A stretch of DNA of 29,116 nt, taken from a virus. The stretch spans positions 1-29,116 of IMG/VR virus record IMGVR_UViG_3300034418_002820; one strand, written 5' to 3'. The notes below the pieces were generated by a model. That model made no database searches. It saw nothing but the letters and a program-made list of their open reading frames with translations, and was not told the origin of the DNA. Both the position numbers and the translations under genes were made by a program. This document shows, piece after piece, positions 20,753 to 26,621 of the stretch (the stretch's first letter is position 1; each line of letters starts with the position of its first letter).

Positions 20753-20786
20753 ATGATAATAATAGAAAGGTGGGTTAAAATGGTGG

Positions 20787-20851
20787 TAATAACAGTAGTA
20801 TTTAGTGTGAGTAATGTTGGTCTTTGCAGTCCCCTAATATTCACAGTATAT
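20787..20851 (-). promoter_or_regulatory. Possible promoter region for thyX
   Basis: The non-coding 20753-20860 is AT-rich and contains, on the minus strand, TATACT near 20848, close to the -10 consensus, about 95 bases before the thyX ATG. No convincing -35 box is seen, and no SD precedes the ATG. Recorded only as a weak candidate that would give thyX its own start. Confidence 0.2.
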
Positions 20852-20861
20852 AGTAAGTAAA

Positions 20862-20908
20862 GGGGAAGGTTTGTCTTCTTTGAAGGCAACGCCTTCCCCC
20901 TGAGGGGG
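20862..20908. other. Nested hairpins after large terminase
   Basis: Three inverted repeats overlap: GGGGAAGG (20862-20869) with CCTTCCCC (20892-20899); a tight GAAGGC-AAC-GCCTTC (20882-20896); and CCCCC-TGA-GGGGG (20896-20908). The arms compete, so alternative folds exist. No T-run follows on the minus strand, so it does not look like a simple terminator; a transcript-processing or attenuation structure between terL and thyX is possible. Confidence 0.6.
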
Positions 20909-20924
20909 CGGGTCCACCCTTCCC

Positions 20925-20948
20925 TCCCCCTGTATACATGTCGGGTTA
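20925..20948. repeat. 24-bp exact direct repeat, copy 2 (terminase-thyX spacer)
   Basis: Identical to 15710-15733 in the RNA polymerase gene and in the same orientation. Here it starts 4 bases beyond the end of the terminase gene in non-coding DNA, next to the hairpins at 20862-20908. Flanks differ, so this is a short transplanted or convergent block. Confidence 0.9.
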
Positions 20949-20951
20949 GCT

Positions 20952-22685
20952 CTAAACCCAGTTGTGGACAGTCTTTTGGCCTTTGTGTCTTCTAACTTGT
21001 TGTCTTTGCTCATAAGACATGCCGAACACCATGGCGTTAGCTGCCATTTGGGGGTCTTCTTCCCACATTTTCTGTAAATCGTTCCAATCTTCCCGATTTC
21101 TCTCCTTAACTGTTTCATAAGCAGAGATAGCAAGGGCATCTGTGAAGTATTTAACGCCTTGTGCAAGGGTATCTAAGCGGTCATCGTGCTTAATTGCACC
21201 CTTTTCACGGCACATACGACTCATTTGATGAAAGAGCATGTATCCGAGGCGTTCTTCTGGGGGAAGATCTTGGTTGGATTTATAGTCCCAATCAATGACC
21301 CCACGATCAATGACCAACCGATGTTGATTAAGGATAGGCTCCAGAGCATCAATGATACGGTCTTCTTTTCTGACATTAGCTCTTGTCTCTTCAATGTCAA
21401 TATTTAGTTTGCCTTGTTGGAGATGTTTTCTGAAGAGTTCAGAAACGATTCCATCTCCGAAGTTACTTTCAATAACGAGCTTGGTAACTCCATACTTCTT
21501 ACATCCCCTGAGGATGTCCAGGAGTGTACTGTCGCTGTATCCGTCGTGATATGCACGCATTTCATGCAAGTACAGGAAACCGTGTCGCTGGGATATATAA
21601 GCTGCTGCTGTTTCATCTGATCCACGACCTGACGGGTCAACTGAGCAGATTGTCTCGGTGTAAGGCCCCCATTCTCCTTGGAGTTGCATTGGAGAGTAGA
21701 AATAATCTCCAGGAAGACCAACCGTGGGGAGTTCTTTGATGACATTCTGGGGGTCTGAGCACCAGACGACAGCATCAGGAGCATTGGAAGGATTAACAGA
21801 GGTGACAACAAGGTCAGCCATTTTAAGCGGGAACTTTTGAGCATCACTTAAACTTGTATCTAACATGAACTGGAGCATGAAGTTAGATCTGCCCATAGCA
21901 GCTTCACGCTCTAGGAGATCCTCTTCACTAAATCTGTCTCCATCTGTGAGACCCCAAGGATCAGCCCCAGCATCAAGATCTTCTTGGATTTGAGGGGCTA
22001 GGTTGTCGTCATAGTCACTGAGGTTACGTGGGTACCTAGCGGGCCATACAAACGGCTTGTAGTTCCTCTCAGCGAGCTTACGGTAAACAGTAAATGAGGT
22101 TTGGGGTGTACCTAGGTAGCAGATCCTTGAGTCTTTCTTAGGGGTAAGGATAGACTCAGCTTCAGTACAGAGTTGAAGGAGTTTTTCCCGCATCAACTCA
22201 GTCATTGAGTTACCAGGAACTTCAATATCATCCAATACCATGAGGTCAGCACGACTACCAGTTAGCTGACCAGTAATTCCTACACTCTTAACGGATGGAG
22301 CTTGGTGAGGGGAGCAGTTGACATCAAAGCTAATCCTTGACCAGCGTGCTTCATCACTTTTTGGTCTTAGGTGAGATAACCAAGGAGTTTCAATGATGAG
22401 CTTCTGTAGAAAGATGGACATGTTGTCTGCACGCTCTTTAGAGGCAGAGATCACCATGATCTTCTTCTCTGGGTCTTTGAAGAGTGTCCAAAGGATGAAT
22501 GCACCAGTAATCCAGCTCTTACCGACTCCTCGGAAGGCTTGGATCTGTAGTCGTTTAGGTCCACGCTGAAGGTAATCAGCAATGGCATATTGTGCTCTTG
22601 TAGGAGACGGTAAATCAAGCTGCTGCCACAGTGCTTGTAGAAACAGCTTGAAATCGTCCTGCAAGGCGGTTAAAACATCTTGCAT
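20952..22685 (-). CDS. terL: Terminase large subunit (DNA maturase B), T7 gp19-like
   Basis: 577 residues, close to T7 gp19 (586). ATPase: Walker A 'FRGVGKSW' (GVGKS 53-57), Walker B 'LMVLDDIE' (148-154), and motif III 'ICYLGTPQT'. Nuclease: 'CSVDPSGRGSDE' (D350), 'VIESNFGDG' (E406), 'HDDRLDTLAQG' (D501/D502). It docks on the portal, cuts concatemers at genome ends and pumps DNA into the procapsid. It is normally the last large gene at the right end of T7-like genomes. ATG 22685 follows the previous stop by 35 nt. Confidence 0.96.
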   Translation of the reverse strand: MQDVLTALQDDFKLFLQALWQQLDLPSPTRAQYAIADYLQRGPKRLQIQAFRGVGKSWITGAFILWTLFKDPEKKIMVISASKERADNMSIFLQKLIIETPWLSHLRPKSDEARWSRISFDVNCSPHQAPSVKSVGITGQLTGSRADLMVLDDIEVPGNSMTELMREKLLQLCTEAESILTPKKDSRICYLGTPQTSFTVYRKLAERNYKPFVWPARYPRNLSDYDDNLAPQIQEDLDAGADPWGLTDGDRFSEEDLLEREAAMGRSNFMLQFMLDTSLSDAQKFPLKMADLVVTSVNPSNAPDAVVWCSDPQNVIKELPTVGLPGDYFYSPMQLQGEWGPYTETICSVDPSGRGSDETAAAYISQRHGFLYLHEMRAYHDGYSDSTLLDILRGCKKYGVTKLVIESNFGDGIVSELFRKHLQQGKLNIDIEETRANVRKEDRIIDALEPILNQHRLVIDRGVIDWDYKSNQDLPPEERLGYMLFHQMSRMCREKGAIKHDDRLDTLAQGVKYFTDALAISAYETVKERNREDWNDLQKMWEEDPQMAANAMVFGMSYEQRQQVRRHKGQKTVHNWV

Positions 22686-22720
22686 AGGGGAATGTATCTA
22701 ATTAGCTCTAGAGGGGGCTT

Positions 22721-22936
22721 CTAGGAGCCGCTAGCGTCCTCTGAGAGGTATTCAACGATGAAGTCGTTGAGATCTCTGATGTGATCCCTTAGAATTTGGA
22801 TATAAGTACCGTTGAAGTTAGAGCTAGGTTGTGCTTCTAATTCTGCAACCTTAGTTTCAAGAAAGAGAATTTTGGCACGTAAAGAAGCAATAGGACCACT
22901 CAGAAGAACAGGATCATAGAAGGTAATTGGTTTCAT
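22721..22936 (-). CDS. Small coiled-coil protein upstream of large terminase
   Basis: 71 residues: 'MKPITFYDPVLLSGPIASLR', then a heptad-like helix 'AKILFLETKVAELEAQ', and 'YIQILRDHIRDLNDFIVEYL'. Start overlaps the previous stop (ATGA). No enzymatic motif. Between terS and terL, it could be a packaging or virion accessory protein, but nothing in the sequence proves it. Confidence 0.65.
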   Translation of the reverse strand: MKPITFYDPVLLSGPIASLRAKILFLETKVAELEAQPSSNFNGTYIQILRDHIRDLNDFIVEYLSEDASGS

Positions 22937-23682
22937 CGCACAGCAAATAACTTGCCGTCAAATTCAAATGTATCCAAACCTGCACCTTTAGCTTGTGCAT
23001 AGGCCCTATCAAATTGATTTTCATAGGTTCCAACTCGACCTTCACCAACTCTCAAACGGTTACGGATGGTGCCATCAGGATCCATGGTGTTGTACTTACC
23101 AATGGAACGCTCAGCATCACCTCGACTACGAACACCAACAGTGCTAGGTGTATCCCTATTGCTAGTGGATTGGTTGAACACAGAATCAATTACACCGCCA
23201 CGTGAGAACAGCTTGAGAGCATTACGTCCCAAGCTGCGGAGGCTATTAACGTTTTGTTGGGTTTGACTACCACGGTTGTAAGGACTACGAGTAGGTGCAG
23301 GAGTACGGGTAGTAGTGGGACGTTCTCCCAGCAGACCACGTACAGCACGTTCAGGTCCTTGTTGAGGAGCAGTCCGAGGTCCTTGTGCTCCACGGTTACC
23401 AGTTGCAGGGCGAGTGCTTACACCCCGACCACGGGTCATAGTATTTGGTCCACCTTTTGCACGTGCAGATCGAGCAGACTTGATACGGTTACCACGTTGT
23501 TGAGAAGTGGTAGCGTTTTTACTTTCTCCACGGTTACGACGACCTTCAGCCATCGTCTGACGCATACTGCGACTTTGACCGTCTTTAGTGATCTTTACCT
23601 TTTTACGGTTAGTATTATTAGGGCTTTTACTGAAAAGAAGATCACCTAATCCACGTAAAAGAATTTCAGTTGTGCTATCCAT
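22933..23682 (-). CDS. Arg-rich disordered structural-type protein
   Basis: 249 residues. The first ~140 are low-complexity and basic (Arg, Gly, Asn, Thr, Pro), likely disordered. A middle segment 'VNSLRSLGRNALKLFSRGGV' is helical. The end 'FDRAYAQAKGAGLDTFEFDG' then 'KLFAVR' resembles a short C-terminal motif (A-x-A-x-x-x-G-x-x-T-F-x-(W/F)-(N/D)-G-K) that I recall from marine phage proteins. DNA or virion association is plausible from charge. It overlaps the HNH gene by 8 nt. Confidence 0.65.
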   Translation of the reverse strand: MDSTTEILLRGLGDLLFSKSPNNTNRKKVKITKDGQSRSMRQTMAEGRRNRGESKNATTSQQRGNRIKSARSARAKGGPNTMTRGRGVSTRPATGNRGAQGPRTAPQQGPERAVRGLLGERPTTTRTPAPTRSPYNRGSQTQQNVNSLRSLGRNALKLFSRGGVIDSVFNQSTSNRDTPSTVGVRSRGDAERSIGKYNTMDPDGTIRNRLRVGEGRVGTYENQFDRAYAQAKGAGLDTFEFDGKLFAVR

Positions 23683-24007
23683 TAATGTGATTTAAAATAC
23701 GTTGTTGTCTATCGGGATGAAAGCCAAATCTGGCTAACATCCATTCATCCCAAGGTTCGCTTCCTTTACTCTGATTACAGTTAACGCAGGCTGGTACGCA
23801 GTTACTTGATATTGTTTCGCCACCTTTAGAACGAGGATGGACGTGATCAATAGTGAGGTCATTGTAATCATAAGTTTCTCCACAATAAACACATGTACAG
23901 TCAAAAGACTCTTTAATTGCTCGCCTCCAAAGGCGAGTAGCTTCAGAGGATGTCATGGTTATTAGGTTTGCAATGTAGTAATCAGGATTAGGAAGCAATG
24001 GAGGCAT
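23675..24007 (-). CDS. HNH endonuclease (terminase-adjacent)
   Basis: 110 residues. HNH core: 'CTCVYCGETYDYNDLTIDHV' and 'HPRSKGGETISSNCVPACVN', then 'CNQSKGSEPWDEW'. This has the two CxxC zinc pairs, D-H-x-x-P-x-S-x-G-G and N-C-x(n)-N-x-x-K-G, the McrA-like type. The start at 24007 overlaps the upstream stop as TAATG; Met18 is an alternative. HNH proteins next to terminase genes are common in phages and in some systems assist packaging-site cleavage; here that is inference. Confidence 0.88.
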   Translation of the reverse strand: MPPLLPNPDYYIANLITMTSSEATRLWRRAIKESFDCTCVYCGETYDYNDLTIDHVHPRSKGGETISSNCVPACVNCNQSKGSEPWDEWMLARFGFHPDRQQRILNHING

Positions 24008-24294
24008 TACCGTTTACGCCTCCGCATACGTGCCTTCTTTCGGGCACCGTCTTGTCGATTCTTTTTGGCATCACATGGGACAACTTTTCCGCCTTTTGTG
24101 TGGCACATGTCCTTGCCGCCTTTGCCCATCAGGCCAGCAGCACGACGTTTGATAGCAAGTTCACGGCGGTAAGCACGATCCTTAGGAGATTTGTTCTCCT
24201 TGGTATCGTTAGCTAGTTTTCTTTTGTATGCTTCTGGGTTAGCTCTGTAGTAACGGGTGGTTTTACCAGGGCTCTTGGTTTTACGCGGAGCCAT
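24007..24294 (-). CDS. Highly basic Lys/Arg-rich protein
   Basis: 95 residues: 'MAPRKTKSPGKTTRYYRANP', 'EAYKRKLANDTKENKSPKDR', then 'GKGGKDMCHTKGGKVV' and an Arg/Lys tail 'GARKKARMRRRKR'. The 'GKD-M-x-HTKGG' motif recurs, as I recall, in basic proteins of marine phages annotated as structural or unknown. Probably binds DNA or packs in the virion. It overlaps terS by 14 nt. Confidence 0.72.
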   Translation of the reverse strand: MAPRKTKSPGKTTRYYRANPEAYKRKLANDTKENKSPKDRAYRRELAIKRRAAGLMGKGGKDMCHTKGGKVVPCDAKKNRQDGARKKARMRRRKR

Positions 24295-24523
24295 AAAGAC
24301 GTTGTTTTACTAGTTCTGGGTCTACTTTTGGCATAAGAGTTGCCAATTTATCCAAGGGGTTGCCGTCATATGCAACACCTGAGATATCATTAGTTTTTAA
24401 CCAATCACACGCAGCTTTAAGGTCAGCAGTAGATGCTTCACCGCTTTTGATACGTGATAGGAATTCCTTTGTAATTAAATTGTGGAGTTCGTTGAATTGG
24501 TCTTCTGTTGCTTTCTTTTTCAT
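24281..24523 (-). CDS. terS: Terminase small subunit (DNA maturase A), T7 gp18-like
   Basis: 80 residues, near the T7 gp18 length (89). 'ATEDQFNELHNLITKEFLSR' then 'IKSGEASTADLKAACDWLKT', 'NDISGV'; the I-x-S-G-E-A-(S/T)-T-A-D-L-K-A-A-x-x-W-L-K-x-N pattern is characteristic of small terminases in T7-like and related phages. It recognises the phage DNA and regulates the large subunit. The start lies 86 nt inside the preceding secreted-protein gene. It is separated from terL by four genes. Confidence 0.85.
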   Translation of the reverse strand: MKKKATEDQFNELHNLITKEFLSRIKSGEASTADLKAACDWLKTNDISGVAYDGNPLDKLATLMPKVDPELVKQRLYGSA

Positions 24524-25136
24524 AAGCTGTAATTGCTACGACATCTGAGCACATATGAGCGACCCGAGACCCAGGACGGAGCATAAATCCATTTTTCTGG
24601 ATCTCGGAACACTTCAATGCTCGTGTCAGTTCATAATCTAAACGCATCTTATCTTCATATCTTGCAGCTATAGACTTACATTGCTCAATCATGCCTCCAT
24701 CTAACGGAATAGCGACACTAGCTTGAAGACCCCAATTAGCAGTTGTAGTCCTGCTATGGTAATCATAAGGAGAAGTATTACTTCCCATAAGAAAAGGGGT
24801 AACATTAAGTGTTGCTCCATTACATGAATTGTTAGGTCCAAAATACTGGCGACTAGGAGCACCACTATTCTGTATCTGTACAGCTTGATTAGTTACATTG
24901 CCAGTTGCAGCTGCTACAGGGTTAGATGTGTTTTGTACTCTTGGTTCTTCAGCATTTACTGGGAGAACACAGAGAGCGAGGTAGTAGTAGATGAAAAGTC
25001 GATATCTCGTGTGATGTCGATTGTTTCGATTACCCCTGCTGATCGTTCTGTTACTTCGTACTGGAAAGGCTCGCCTGCAGTATCGATTGTAAAACTGGAC
25101 AAGTCTGCTGAGGGGGTTACGTTTGAACCAGACCAT
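24438..25136 (-). CDS. Secreted cyanophage protein overlapping both neighbours
   Basis: Open from ATG 25136 (232 residues). The first ~46 residues are Arg/Asn-rich and lie wholly inside the previous gene. Then comes a signal-peptide-like segment 'RLFIYYYLALCVLPVNA' and the conserved body 'EEPRVQNTSNPVAAATGNVT', 'QIQNSGAPSRQYFGPNNSCN', 'WGLQASVAIPLDGG', 'IEQCKSIAARYEDKMRLDYE', 'HMCSDVVAI'. Four Cys in the body suggest disulphides. No ATG, GTG or TTG lies between 25136 and the signal peptide, so either the long form is made or a rare start is used. The 3' end overlaps terS by 86 nt. Similar secreted pairs are remembered from other cyanophages; function unknown. Confidence 0.72.
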   Translation of the reverse strand: MVWFKRNPLSRLVQFYNRYCRRAFPVRSNRTISRGNRNNRHHTRYRLFIYYYLALCVLPVNAEEPRVQNTSNPVAAATGNVTNQAVQIQNSGAPSRQYFGPNNSCNGATLNVTPFLMGSNTSPYDYHSRTTTANWGLQASVAIPLDGGMIEQCKSIAARYEDKMRLDYELTRALKCSEIQKNGFMLRPGSRVAHMCSDVVAITAYEKESNRRPIQRTPQFNYKGIPITYQKR

Positions 25137-25291
25137 GAGGAATAAGTCCCTCCATAAATTTCATGTGCAACGGTCTCCGTAATAGTTTGAGTGGTGGTAG
25201 TCGTTGCCTGCATTGAACCCTGTGTAAAGTTAGGGGTAGTCTGGGCAATAGCAGCAGTTTGGAAAAGGAAAAAGAGAAGGAATAATTTCAT
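24956..25291 (-). CDS. Secreted Thr-rich cyanophage protein
   Basis: 111 residues. Signal peptide 'MKLFLLFFLFQTAAIA', cut before 'QTTPNF'. Mature part is Thr/Ser-rich and beta-prone: 'GSMQATTTTTQTITETVAHE', 'GGTYSSWSGSNVTPSAD', 'AGEPFQYEVTERSAGVIETI', 'TTTSLSVFSQ'. ATG 25291 overlaps the 28-residue ORF upstream (ATGA). The last 181 nt are shared with the downstream secreted protein in another frame. Together they are candidates for virion surface or envelope-related functions (spanin-like nesting is one idea, though no lipobox is seen). Confidence 0.75.
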   Translation of the reverse strand: MKLFLLFFLFQTAAIAQTTPNFTQGSMQATTTTTQTITETVAHEIYGGTYSSWSGSNVTPSADLSSFTIDTAGEPFQYEVTERSAGVIETIDITRDIDFSSTTTSLSVFSQ

Positions 25292-25374
25292 GATTTTTTC
25301 TCTCGGGTGATGTGAAATGTAGCTAGTGTTCCACTCAAAATAGAAGCAACATAGGTAGGATCCATCTTAGGCAT
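25288..25374 (-). CDS. 28-residue ORF filling the gap between two genes
   Basis: ATG 25374 overlaps the upstream stop (TAATG) and its TGA overlaps the next ATG (ATGA). The peptide 'MPKMDPTYVASILSGTLATF' then 'HITREKKS' has a short hydrophobic stretch and a basic end, as in small membrane peptides. Perfect coupling at both ends favours a real gene or a translational bridge. Confidence 0.5.
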   Translation of the reverse strand: MPKMDPTYVASILSGTLATFHITREKKS

Positions 25375-25886
25375 TAATCCTGCGTATGACGCTGTAAGTA
25401 TTCCAGCCGACCAGGCAAGTATGAGGAACCTGACGAACGTTTCTTTTTTGTTAGACGATTCCATGCTTGTTTAATAATGGGTTTAAATACACTTACTAAA
25501 CGCTTGAAAAGGGCAGTAGCTGTTAAAGTGGCTGCTACTGAAACTGTTGCAGTTGTACCAGCTGTGATAAGAACATCAGGAGCAGGTAGAGGTACCTCCA
25601 CTTCAGTAAAAGGTATTTCAACTTTCCTCATACCAGGTAATACTGGTTGTTTAGGGGGAGGTGGAGTGGGTGCCTTAGAAGGGGGAGGAGCCTTCTCTTG
25701 TTCAGAGTTAACTCCTCCTTTAACGCCAGGAGGCGCTCTAAGGGTGTTAGGAGGCGCTACAAGGGGCGTGTAACTAGGTATCTGGGGAATTGGTATCTCC
25801 AGAGTAGGAACAGGCATTGTAGGCGCTTCTGGAAGGTCAAGAGTCGGGATAGAGATTCCGCTTGACAAGTTCAACCGCTGCGTCAT
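25374..25886 (-). CDS. Pro-rich protein with one membrane segment
   Basis: 170 residues. Residues 1-80 are Pro-rich with repeated 'P-x-P/I-P' elements ('LDLPEAPTMPVPTLEIPIPQ', 'KAPTPPPPKQPVLPG'). Then 'EIPFTEVEVPLPAPD' leads into a hydrophobic helix 'VLITAGTTATVSVAATLTAT', followed by a basic tail 'IKQAWNRLTKKKRSSG'. This suggests a membrane or channel-associated virion protein with the basic end inside. No known domain. It lies between the small membrane/coiled-coil gene and the secreted pair. Confidence 0.68.
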   Translation of the reverse strand: MTQRLNLSSGISIPTLDLPEAPTMPVPTLEIPIPQIPSYTPLVAPPNTLRAPPGVKGGVNSEQEKAPPPSKAPTPPPPKQPVLPGMRKVEIPFTEVEVPLPAPDVLITAGTTATVSVAATLTATALFKRLVSVFKPIIKQAWNRLTKKKRSSGSSYLPGRLEYLQRHTQD

Positions 25887-25898
25887 CTATAAATAGAA

Positions 25899-26126
25899 TC
25901 AACGTGCTAAAGTATCAATCTTGGTTTCAATACGAATCATGTGTTGTTCCACCCGTTCTAGTGCTGCACTAAACTCTGCTTTACTAAGGTAATTCTCGGC
26001 AATACGGAGTTCAGTGCGATCTAATCGTCTATCCAATTCATGGATACGATTATGCAGTCGGGTGGTAACTGCGCCTAGACCGGACACAACAGCAAGGATT
26101 ACTGGGAGTCCGAGTTCAAGCATCAT
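25899..26126 (-). CDS. Small membrane-anchored coiled-coil protein (holin-position candidate)
   Basis: 75 residues: an N-terminal membrane segment 'LELGLPVILAVVSGLGAVTT' followed by a charged coiled coil 'RIHELDRRLDRTELRIAENY' and 'ALERVEQHMIRIETKID'. T7 gp17.5, a single-helix holin, is encoded at this place between the tail fibre and small terminase. Position and size make this the best holin candidate in the window, but the topology (short helix, long coiled coil) also fits other small membrane proteins. ATG 26126 follows the previous stop by 3 nt. Confidence 0.68.
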   Translation of the reverse strand: MMLELGLPVILAVVSGLGAVTTRLHNRIHELDRRLDRTELRIAENYLSKAEFSAALERVEQHMIRIETKIDTLAR

Positions 26127-26129
26127 TCA

Positions 26130-26618
26130 TCAATAAGTTGTGACATCATCTGGCTGCTCTGTATATGCAAAACCAGCATCAACTAAAACTTTAAGAGCAG
26201 GTACATCAGCTGCAGCATTAATAGCAAGACAATGTGCATCAACACTTGAACGGATAGATGCACGGAATGCAGTTACTGAAGCAGGAACAGGTGCTTCTGA
26301 ATAACCAAGTTCTTGTTGACGTACAATATACCAGTCAGTAGCTTTTAGCAAATTAAAAGCAGTGGTCTTTACTTCACGAATAAAGTTAGTTTTTAACTCT
26401 GCTAAATCACGTGGAGTAGAGTTGTATTGACCAGTTGAATCGGGTCCAGAAACAATGTAAAACCTACCATCAGGACGTTGACCAACGACTACTTGTGTAA
26501 AACCAAGCTCAATAAATTTATCGTGGTTAGCACCATACTTTGTATATTGTGTACCGTTATAGGTAAAAGGAGTACCTACACGGTAGCGTTTATTCGTTTG
26601 TGGGTCGAGATAGAACAT
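26130..26618 (-). CDS. Tail-fibre-associated or assembly protein
   Basis: 162 residues. N-terminal half 'MFYLDPQTNKRYRVGTPFTY' and 'GFTQVVVGQRPDGRFYIVSG' is beta-rich. C-terminal half 'FNLLKATDWYIVRQQELGYS', 'VPASVTAFRASIRSSVDAHC' is helical. The 'L-L-x-x-(T)-D-W ... P ... (Y/F)-R' layout recalls tail-fibre assembly chaperones and fibre-neighbour proteins such as DUF4376. It starts 3 nt after the fibre gene stop, a usual place for such a chaperone. Family assignment is tentative. Confidence 0.62.
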   Translation of the reverse strand: MFYLDPQTNKRYRVGTPFTYNGTQYTKYGANHDKFIELGFTQVVVGQRPDGRFYIVSGPDSTGQYNSTPRDLAELKTNFIREVKTTAFNLLKATDWYIVRQQELGYSEAPVPASVTAFRASIRSSVDAHCLAINAAADVPALKVLVDAGFAYTEQPDDVTTY

Positions 26619-26621
26619 AGT

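Noticed and set aside
20834-21166. 110-codon minus-strand ORF with a tail containing NPTCIQGEG
   Set aside because: Most of it is a shadow of the large terminase gene; the tail is only the spacer copy of the 24-bp repeat read in frame.
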